From the NCBI GenBank assembly GCA_039619475.1, contig CM077115.1, forward strand, positions 538,998,315-539,062,314: a DNA stretch of 64,000 nucleotides, in the 5' to 3' direction. A program made the position numbers and the translations under genes. Shown here piece after piece: positions 55,328 through 64,000 of the stretch. This stretch comes from Icerya purchasi. Its lineage: Eukaryota; Arthropoda; Insecta; Hemiptera; Monophlebidae. Below the pieces are notes generated by a model. It did not search any database. It saw nothing but the letters and a program-made list of their open reading frames with translations, and was not told the origin of the DNA. Within the stretch, counting starts at the first letter, position 1. Every line of letters starts with the position of its first letter.

Positions 55328-58300
55328 ATGGAAAACAAAATCATGAAGAGCGTATTTCATTGTGTTTTGATACTTTACTCTGTTGTACATATATCAGCTT
55401 TAGAACAAAATGATTGCGAAGGTAATTTTACTAAAATAGCTCTATATACGTATGCTTTTCGGAATTTGTTGCCTTGTTCATTTGAAATATTTTTAAGTAA
55501 TTTGTATTTTATATAATCAATTCAAAAGAAACAAATGATTTTCGTTCGATTTTCTTTAAAAACCTATCGCTGTGATGCTCAAGTATTGAAATTAATAGAT
55601 AAAACCGATATAGTCATATTCAAACTTTTACTTTGTCGAAGCTTTTTTTTTCTTTTTGTACATTTTAGGTAGCATAACTGTATACGAAAAATCAAAGAAA
55701 TTAATTAAACCGCAGATCAACTTTAAAGGGAAAATTATTAATAATTACGTGTTTTTTTTTCAGTATGCTTTGGTGTAGTTGACCGTTTTATTAATACTTT
55801 ACCGCCAGATAAGATTAAAGACTACGAAGCAATTGAAAATGAATTCAAGAAGTTTTGCAAAACAACTAAATCAAAAGAACACAAATTTGTAAGTTACTTT
55901 TGTATGTTAAATAATAAACCCTTTTAAAATTAGTTATTATTTAAAACAGACCGTAAAATAACGAGTTAAACACGTACAGAGTAATGAATGATTTTATGTA
56001 AAAGTATTGTAAATAGCTATCACCTATTATTTTTAAATATTGCACGTATTTTCGAAATTATATTTGATAATTCTTATCAAAAAAAAAAAAAAAACGGTAG
56101 GTAGATTTTTTCGGGAAGACCGCGTAACAGCAGTGCACGGTCATAATTACTATTTTCATTAATTTTTATACCTTTTTTGAATTAAAATTGTTTATTTAAA
56201 TGAAATTTACCACTTCATTTTCTTCTTTTTTTTTTCATTGATAATGTGAACTGAATAATTTTTGTATGAAATAGTTATACCAGAGTCACTAATGGAAACC
56301 ATTTTACTAACATTGAATTGAAAACATTTTAATAAAGGTATAAACATTAGTAATAGTTTAAAATCTGAAATAATTTGTTTGTTCGTAAAATGGTTCATTT
56401 CATTTTTGATGCTTTATTAAAATTATTAATGTGTATATTCCTGATAATAGATATGCATTTACTTTTTTAACATAAATATGTTACGGTTTGTTTGCCGTTT
56501 GCATTAGCTTAGGAGAAAAAGGAAAAATATTTACACTTGTTTTGTTGGTCGTGAGAATGCATAAATGAACTAAAAACGAAAACCATATAAAATGGAAACA
56601 AATAATAAAAATGATAATAATTAAATTCACATAAAATACATTTTTTACAAAATAATATTTAATACATATTCCAACGCGTTTCAAAGAGCTCCATGATCAC
56701 GGAATTGGAAATAATAAACGTTCCGTGATCATGAAGCAGTTGGCTTCGAAACGCGTTGTAATATGTATTAAATATTATTTTTATAAAAAATGTATCTTAT
56801 GTGAATTTTATTTGTTAGTTAATAGGGAAATAATGCGTGCTTTAGATTTTGATATTAAAATTAATAATATTGACTGTATGTATAATGAAGTCTGATTAAT
56901 TTTTCTTTTTTGTATAAATTTCTGAATTTAGAATTTTCCCGATCCGCAGTTACATCTATGTTTCTTTTTTTTTTTTTTTTGTGAAAATATTAAAATTATC
57001 GTTTGATGATATTTCGGAGATCTGCACTGTCCATCGTTAGTATAAAAAACGTTTTTTTTTTCTTTTTCTTTTTCTTTTAATATAAAGTGTTGTAATAGTA
57101 TAATCTCTTTTACTTTGTATTTAAACAAAAATCTTCTGATTTGACTTGTTACGAACAACGATTTTTAGTTTATTTTGCTAAAACAGAAAATACAAAGGAT
57201 TTGTTGAATATATGTAAATAAAAATTGAAATATTTATAAATTAAATTGTTTATTCTATTCGGATCTTTATAGTGATTTTAAAAATTATACGTTTTAAACG
57301 TATCATCGACTATTGTACTGATATAATAACAGCACTACTTTCGTGTGATAGAAGTCTTTGTAACTATTTTCTTGTTTAAAAACTGAACACTCGGTATAAT
57401 ATATTTTGTTTATTTAAATATATTCTTCGCAGTGTTACTATCTCGGAGGATTGGAAGAATCGGCTACCGGAATTTTACGAGAATTATCTAAACCTATAAC
57501 ATATTCTTTACCAGTGGAAAAGATATGCGAACGATTATTGAAGAAAGATAATGAAATCTGTAATTTACGCTACGGTAAATATTTTTAGTTAATTACTGTT
57601 CAAACTGAAATGAATCCTGCTAGCTGATTAAAACATTTATTCCTCATCGCTGATATGTTTTTAAGGTAGCGCGGTATCCTAATAGAGTTCTTCCTTGACT
57701 GCCATACCAGATTTGTCATAAGTTATCGAGACTTGTCTTGTTTTCGGGTCCAAGTCGCTACTCTTAATCTGAAACTGAATATTGGTTATACCAGAGAAAT
57801 TTGGAGAAACAAAAGCAGGTCCATGAGAAAGAAACAGACTCCAGTGTTCTATTCAGATCCATTAGGTCCTTAAATACATTATGAAAAACAACTCCACAAT
57901 CCGCATCGCCCAGTAATGGATATAAGACTTACTTTACATTACTTTTAGCTTATTTCTACTTTAAATATTTGAATATCCTTTTGCGAAATCTCGCAAACTC
58001 GATTCAGATTAATTTAAAAGGGCGGAAACGTTTGAGACATTTCTCGAAAAGTACACTGTTTTGAATGATGTTTTGTATGACATTTTAAATGTTCAACACA
58101 TTCGATGTTCTTAAGGAGAGCATATGCTCTGTTCTCTTAAATGTAAATTTTTCATCTAAAAAAACGCCAAGATCCGTTACACTTACCTGCTTTTTCAAAA
58201 GAGAGCCCTCTACACATGGTATAAGAGACAGAAATAGGGCGAATTTTGCGAGTAAACGAGATAAATTTACATTTAGACGTATTCACCGGTAAGTTATTAG

Positions 58301-59285
58301 CAACACTCCTTGATACAAAATTATCTACATCCTTTTGTAATGGTATCTTCAACATATCTTATTTCTCACTGAATAATTTTGCATCATCAGCATATAACAG
58401 AATTTTGGAATACTGCACAACATTCGGGGCCTAAAATAGAGGCACTCCGAAGGGACAGTGAAAAGAGACTTGCAGTTACCAAATTGGACATATTGCTCCC
58501 GATTCTACAAATAACTCTCCATAAGTTTTAATAACCCGGTAGAGACCCAAAGTAGTGTTCAATTTACGCAACAGACCTGAATGATCTACTCTTTCGAAAG
58601 CTTTTTGGAAACCAGCGTATACTGTGCTATCTGGTATTGCAGAAACATAATCTGTAAACGTCATTATACCTTCAACAAACCCATGCTGATCAATTGAAAT
58701 ACAATGTTGTTTTAGAGGTGTATATAACCCTTTATAAAGAATAAGTTGAAAAATTTTAGCGGCCTTCGGGAGAAGAAATATATGTAGGTCTAAAATTTGT
58801 AATATCATTGGAAAGGTTATTTTTTGGAATGGGCGTGATCTTAGACAAATATGAGCGGTTATTAATTGTACATTGTCTGTCAACTGGTGAAGCGGTGAAT
58901 CTGTTCGGAGAAGTAGTAGTACCGCGTTCATTTTTACTGCTTAAAGTTTTAGCCTTTTTAATACTTGTACTTTTCTTTAATGTTATAAGGCTAATTATTG
59001 GCATGCAACATTTGTAGTATGTTAATCGTTCGGACAAAGTTATAATAAAACCGCGTAACTCTACCTACGTAGTGTACGGGATACAGCATTTTTATTAATT
59101 ATTCTTCGTTTGTTGCAGAAAAAGTTATCGACTGGAACACGATTGATTTGAAGAAATTGAAGGTTAAGGAGTTGAAGAACATATTGAACGAATGGGATGA
59201 ATCTTGTAGCGGTTGTATCGAAAAGGCCGACTTCATTGCCCGTATCGAAGAATTAAAACCGAAATACGTCCGAGAAGAATTATAA
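55328..59285 (+). CDS. Manf: Mesencephalic astrocyte-derived neurotrophic factor (MANF/ARMET), four exons
   Basis: An ER-resident and secreted protein that buffers ER stress and supports neurons. Exons 55328-55421, 55764-55888, 57433-57574 and 59119-59285 join in frame with GT..AG introns to give 175 residues (170 if the ATG at 55343 is used). It has a hydrophobic signal peptide ([14 protein letters not shown]), the saposin-like domain with [38 protein letters not shown] and [15 protein letters not shown], and the SAP-like C-domain [18 protein letters not shown] with the CxxC CSGC (150-153). All eight family cysteines are present. It ends REEL, a KDEL-type ER retrieval signal. No defect was seen. 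Confidence 0.97.
56621..56810. repeat. Palindromic MITE-like element in MANF intron 2
   Basis: Arms of about 83-89 bases (56621-56703 and 56722-56810) are inverted repeats with a GTCATGATCACGGA-type inner block, separated by about 18 bases. AACGCGTTTC and its complement mark the middle of each arm. It can form a long hairpin in the intron RNA. Confidence 0.85.
58100..59037 (-). pseudogene. LINE RT fragment in MANF intron 3 (antisense)
   Basis: Minus-strand RT pieces in order: [20 protein letters not shown] (59037-58756), a frame with [15 protein letters not shown] and [18 protein letters not shown] (58931-58476) and a final frame with [19 protein letters not shown] (58355-58152). These are RT fingers, the first Asp motif and the region after the Asp pair of a CR1/Jockey-like LINE. 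Frame breaks make it dead. The fragment is antisense to MANF and leaves the exon-4 acceptor untouched. Confidence 0.8.
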
Positions 59286-59741
59286 ATTCACTTCGTTGTC
59301 GTCCGGTACTGCAGCATTTCCATTTTTCGTCGACTCATCCGCGTCAAACGAAAAAATACGATTTTTTCCTTTGTCACATTACGCGTGTTGTAAATATTCC
59401 TTCATAATTGTTTATCGCCGAATGGATTTTTCTCTTTTCGCTTTTGTTACGTTTCTCTAATTTAATATCGCATCACTAACGCACATGGTGAACAATTATT
59501 TTATATTATTATTATTATTGTTATTGTTATTGTTATTGTAGTGAATTTTTTGTATCCGATCATTCTTCGAATTACATATATATATAGAATTTTTAACGCT
59601 GTTACACGAGTAATTGTTATTGATTAGTACTGACAGAGTTCTTTCTAGTTAACGGTCGCCACCCGTACAGTTATTTCTCCAATTCTCTGTCGAAACGTTA
59701 TTGCTCATCTTCTGCACTGCGTTCACACCGCTATATCACTA

Positions 59742-59747
59742 AATAAA
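59742..59747 (+). terminator. MANF polyadenylation signal candidate
   Basis: AATAAA 457 bases after the MANF stop codon, followed by a GT-rich stretch (GTTCACACTTGG). An earlier TTATTG microsatellite (59508-59540) lies in the 3' UTR. Confidence 0.6.
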
Positions 59748-59769
59748 GTTCACACTTGGCAGCAACAAT

Positions 59770-61470
59770 CATTCCTTGCCCAGACAGAATTAGAAATCAA
59801 GCTACTGCGATGCGCACTTAATAAAATTGTACACATTAAATTTTTCGTTTCACCGCGAGTTGGGGTAGTTGTAATCAATTAATTTATATAATTAACAGAA
59901 AATACAGTTGTAATTAGTAAATTTTTCAATTTATCGTTCTTTTTTGTTCCCCCGGTTATTTAATGGAATAATTTATTTTTAAAAATTAATTTTACGGCCA
60001 GTAAGTAGTATAATAATGGCATAACATCTAGAGAAAATACCAGCTTCATCATTCGCTTGTCTTCGGAATAGAGTTGACTGAATTTAATTTGATCTGATAC
60101 AGATTAAAATGTCGGAAAAGTTACCGTTGAAAAATTAGATATTTGAACCGCGATCAAAAGTCTTCAATAAAGAAACTGGCGTTACGATAGTTGTCTCTTT
60201 TATTTTTAAACAGCGCTAATTAAAGATGGGCTATTCTGATTTTTATTCACCAACAAGCCAGAAATTGATTGTTTCGTTAAATACTTCTAGACATCGAGAA
60301 TAAAAAAAATTTGATATAATTTATTTATTACTCCAGATTAAATAGATATGTATATATATTTTTAAAACATATGTTGCTCTCTTAGATATTTGATTATTTA
60401 TGACTTTTCCTGATGATTGTTTGAAATTGAAAAATTTTTCTGAGAAAATATATTTAAAAATATTTACATAAACACCGACCTGTTTCGGGAACATCGAGTC
60501 CTATAATCGTGGTATATTAATACCATAATTACCTACGTTCCCGAAACATGCCGATATTTATATAAATATTTTTAAATATATTTTCTGATAAATCTAAAAG
60601 TGATAATATAGCTCTTAGTTTGTGTCTTTTATTTAATATGTCTTTGTTCTAATCTTCGGTTATTTGTTGTTGTTTTTTTCGTCTTTTACTAGGGATAGAT
60701 ATCGTTTGAATCTTTCTACGTTTTATTATTTAAAACTAAAATCGGTAGTCTTTTTAGAAGTTCTACATTTAGTTGCATAATCATTTCCGTACCGCGTTTC
60801 GTTCAGTTTTAATTTATTGATATCGAATACTTTACAGTTCGTTCGGGTTTTTTTCCTTTTCGTCAACTTTGTGAATGATCTAATGTTTCATGCGCCTCCT
60901 TTTCCCATTTCCTTTCGTATACGCTTTACTTCTGCTCTGGCTTCTTTAGGTCTTGTTTAAAATTTTTAACAACTATCCATTTTGTTCGCGTTCATTTTTA
61001 CCGATTCTAAAAGGAGGAGCTTAAAAATTACAGATTATTCAAATTTAAAATACATAACTAATAATAAATGTTTTAAAAATTAACAATAATTCAATCTTCT
61101 TTACTTTGGCACAAAATTACTGTTATATATAGAAAAGGAAATATTGGAAAACAATCTGCAAATATATACAATTACATAATATCTATTACTATTACTTATG
61201 TGTTACTCTGTTTTTAATGTTTTAGTGGTAGCGGATGTGTTTTTCTCTATTCTTTTATTTGGATAATTATCAGAAACATTTATTTTGTTTTCGACGTGTA
61301 AATTTCATTTGCTATATTTGTTTTATTTCATTTATTCTTTATTTTTTGCGGCTTAGCAGCCTATTTGACTGCTATTTGCTCTCTACTTGTTCCTAGCTGT
61401 ACATAACTACAAAAACATTTTATATAATATTATTACATTAGTTTTATTCTATTCGCTGCAACTATTTCGA
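59770..61470. other. No gene; one palindromic element
   Basis: AT-rich DNA downstream of MANF. Apart from the palindrome at 60442-60586 nothing could be supported. Confidence 0.45.
60442..60586. repeat. Palindromic MITE-like element
   Basis: GAGAAAATATATTTAAAAAT and its inverted partner bound a 145-bp palindrome with arms of about 51 bases; CGGGAAC and GTTCCCG mark the inner arms. Confidence 0.85.
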
Positions 61471-61474
61471 TATA

Positions 61475-62793
61475 CACCCTGTCAAGAAAGTATCGGGAAT
61501 TGTTAAATAAAACGAACAATTTTTAATTTTCATCCAAATTTATTTTGTCACCTTCAAAATAACATCCATTCGAAGCGATGCACATATGCCAACGCTTTTT
61601 CCACTCGGCAAAGCACTTCTGATAGGCGGTTTCCGGGATGGCCTTTAGCTCTCGCGTCGCATTCGTCTTGATGTCATCAATCGATTCGAAGCGCATTCCC
61701 CGTAGCGGAAATTTGAGTTTTGAGAATAGGAAGAAGTCGCAGGGTGCTAAATCTGGTGAATACGGCGGTTGTTCAATGATATTTACCGAGTGTTTGGCCA
61801 AAAACTCATTCACAATTATGGCTTTGTGAGACGGCGCATTATCGTGATGGAGAATCCAAGAATTGTCGACCCACAAATCGTTACGTTTACGACGGATAGC
61901 CTCTCTCAAACGTCTCAAAACACTTAAGTAAAACTCTTTGGTGACTGTCTGTCCGGCTGGCACATATTCATAGTGTACCACGCCTCGAATATCGAAGAAA
62001 ACAATCAACATGATCTTCACTTTCGATCGGCTTTGGCGAGGTTTTTTCGGCTTTGGCGCGCCAATTGGCCGCCATTCGGACGATTGCTGGTTCGTAAGCG
62101 TGTCGTACTCGTACACCCATGTCTCGTCACCAGTAATTATCTTTTCCAAGAAGGTAGGATCCAAATTGGCTCGATCCAGCATGTCTGCAGCTACCTGTTC
62201 TCGGTACTTTTTTTGAAAGAAATTCAGGTCTTTCGGAACAAGCCGAGCCGCAACGCGTTGCATACCCAATTTTTCGTGCACAATCGTACGTACGCTCTCG
62301 TGTGACATGCCCAATCCATGAGCCATCTCTCTCAAGCTCACATGACAATTTTCAGCAACGATTTCCTTGATTTTATCGACGTTATCATCGGTCACACTCG
62401 TTGAAGGCCGTCCAGAGCGAGGCATGTCTTCGACCGTCTCGCGACCATCCTTGAACGCTCTGTACCACTCGTAAACCCGCGTTTTTGATAAAGCAGATTC
62501 ACCAAAAGCCTTCTGTAACATTTTCAGTGTATCGGCACAAGAAATTTCGTTCGAAACACAGAATTTAACACAAGTACGTTGTTCAATATTTTCACTCATT
62601 GTAAAACTTCGACAAAACACTTCAAGGTCGACTGATTTTAACAGCTGCTGTAAACACACTGGTTGACAGATCGCGCTAAAAATAGGCATCATAATACAAA
62701 ACAGTTGTACCAACCTGGAAAAAAAAAATTATCTGCCTAGCTATTACCCGGGAGATTTAAATTGACAATTCCCGATACTTTCTTGACAGAGTG
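61475..62793 (-). mobile_element. Mariner element, intact copy 2
   Basis: Same element as at 44407 in the opposite orientation, 1319 bp, flanked by TA (61473-61474 and 62794-62795). One end differs by a single base, ACTCTGTC in place of ACCCTGTC. The near-identity points to recent transposition. Confidence 0.95.
61523..62599 (-). CDS. Mariner transposase, full length, identical to copy 1
   Basis: Residue for residue the same translation as copy 1 across the whole open frame (which extends back to 62713). The preferred ATG is at 62599. The triad TGDETW, HHDNAP and APCDFF is intact. With an identical sibling 17 kb away, this is the best candidate for an active or recently active gene in the window. 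The antisense open frames in this span are shadows. Confidence 0.95.
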   Translation of the reverse strand: MSENIEQRTCVKFCVSNEISCADTLKMLQKAFGESALSKTRVYEWYRAFKDGRETVEDMPRSGRPSTSVTDDNVDKIKEIVAENCHVSLREMAHGLGMSHESVRTIVHEKLGMQRVAARLVPKDLNFFQKKYREQVAADMLDRANLDPTFLEKIITGDETWVYEYDTLTNQQSSEWRPIGAPKPKKPRQSRSKVKIMLIVFFDIRGVVHYEYVPAGQTVTKEFYLSVLRRLREAIRRKRNDLWVDNSWILHHDNAPSHKAIIVNEFLAKHSVNIIEQPPYSPDLAPCDFFLFSKLKFPLRGMRFESIDDIKTNATRELKAIPETAYQKCFAEWKKRWHMCIASNGCYFEGDKINLDEN

Positions 62794-62984
62794 TATATAT
62801 ATATAACGAAATCGCTAAATGTTTTCTTTGTAAATTTAAAATTTTATACAAGGCAAAGAAAATGAATTAAAGATTATCTAAAACGAATGCGTTAAATAAG
62901 TGCATTTAGATATATCGCAGAAATAAAATTTATAGTCTTTTCCATTTATTTTTAATCGTATAAATCGGTATATCTTTTAAAACA

Positions 62985-63260
62985 AGTCCAGTCAAGCATG
63001 ACGTTTTATGCGCATGTCAAGTTAAAGATAACCATAATATTTATTATATTCACATAATACTAAATTCAAAACAAAGAAATATGATTTTTCGCGCCGCGAA
63101 GGGACGCAGAGATACGTTATTTTTCGTGATTTTTTGAACTTTTTACTAACTTCGAAAATTTCGTTATGGAAATCGATAAATAAAGCTACCTTTTCCACTG
63201 ATGTATGTCCGGAGGAAAAAAAATATTTTTTTCAAAATTTTTGAGTTTTCGGCATCTCGA
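62985..63260 (-). repeat. Dispersed repeat, copy B
   Basis: Inverted partner of 37500-37779 at roughly 75 percent by eye. Shared blocks include CATGCTTGACT, ATAACCATAATATTTA and TTTTTCGCG-containing stretches. The homology ends near 62990, where copy A runs on into the fold-back element. Confidence 0.7.
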
Positions 63261-64000
63261 GGATTTAAATATTAAGCTGTAAACTCGCTATAGTTTTCCT
63301 CTAAAGCGGTCCTTTATCATTTAATGCGTAGTAAAGGTCAAAAACAACAAATTGAAGTTTAATTATACGAAATAATTTTTCGATTACATCTGAAGTGTAG
63401 AAAATCCAAAAGAATCACTATCCAGTTATGAATAAAATTTATTCGCGATAAAAAAATAAAAATAAAAAACAACGAAATAGGACCGTTGCTCCAATTTTTT
63501 CCATCAGAGAAATAATCACTGCTCCATTAAAAAGGTTCACTTCTTAACATTCAGTTTCATATTAACTTTAACGATAGGTAACGTTAATTATGCAAAGGTC
63601 GCTTCACAACCTGTCCTTTCAAAATAACAATAGCTTCTTTAACATTTCGAAAATAGTGATCAAAGATATTGCTTATATATTAAAAATCGTTTAGCCAAAA
63701 AAAAAATTTGAAACACGTGTTTTCATATGTTTCGTGATGGGGCCGAAATATTTCTAGTCGATAAAAATCTCTGGTAGGCTATATCATTGAAAACCGCAGC
63801 ACTATCATAATGAATAACACGACAGAGGATTAATGAACCCGATAAAAAAAAAATAAATAAATGTTCTATTCTGTATACCATAAATTAACTTTGGATTTAA
63901 CATCTCATAATGAATGGACGGGACAAAAGGATCACTTATTAAATGTAAAACGAAAATGTTTCATTAACTTCGAAGAAATATTTAAAATCCGGAATTTTGC
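63261..64000. other. AT-rich end of window
   Basis: No gene, RNA or repeat was recognised. Confidence 0.4.

Overview
This is AT-rich animal nuclear DNA, most likely from an insect. The evidence is spliced genes with GT..AG introns, a MANF orthologue, and a typical arthropod mobilome of I/R1-like and Jockey-like LINEs, mariner, an insect-type Helitron, hAT, pogo-like and LTR elements. I cannot name the species. Nothing looks prokaryotic or viral.

Layout, left to right: a diverged LTR fragment (270-617, minus); a decayed LINE with endonuclease (EN), RT and RNase H (LINE-A, ~1930-5885, plus); one splice-bounded exon of a cysteine-rich host protein (6770-6930, minus); an I-like LINE that has lost its RT core (LINE-B, 7041-~11200, minus); an RT remnant (12378-13270, minus); a deleted hAT element with 15-bp terminal repeats (13515-15142); an intact intronless BTB-kelch ORF (15307-16845, plus); a decayed Jockey-like LINE (17826-22152, plus); a minus-strand LINE (LINE-C, 22425-~30630) split by a 6.07-kb Helitron (24359-30432) that sits at an A|T dinucleotide; a minus-strand LINE ORF1 split by an R1-like RT insert with an 8-bp target duplication (32747-34571); AAT microsatellites and another RT scrap; a large fold-back element with a DDE transposase C-terminus (37780-39939); and a long LTR retrotransposon without pol (41692-50633) that was later hit by an intact mariner (44407-45725).

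The right part holds a possible terminal exon (50760-50965, minus), MITE-like and pogo-like elements, the four-exon MANF gene (55328-59285, plus) with transposon debris in introns 2 and 3, a palindromic MITE, and a second intact mariner (61475-62793, minus) whose transposase is identical in sequence to the first.

Nesting gives a relative order. The LINEs are oldest. The Helitron, R1-like insert and LTR element came later. The mariners are youngest: both copies are 1319 bp, both keep a full reading frame, and one lies inside the LTR element. The host content that can be supported is MANF, the BTB-kelch ORF, the cysteine-rich exon and, less surely, the 50760-50965 exon.
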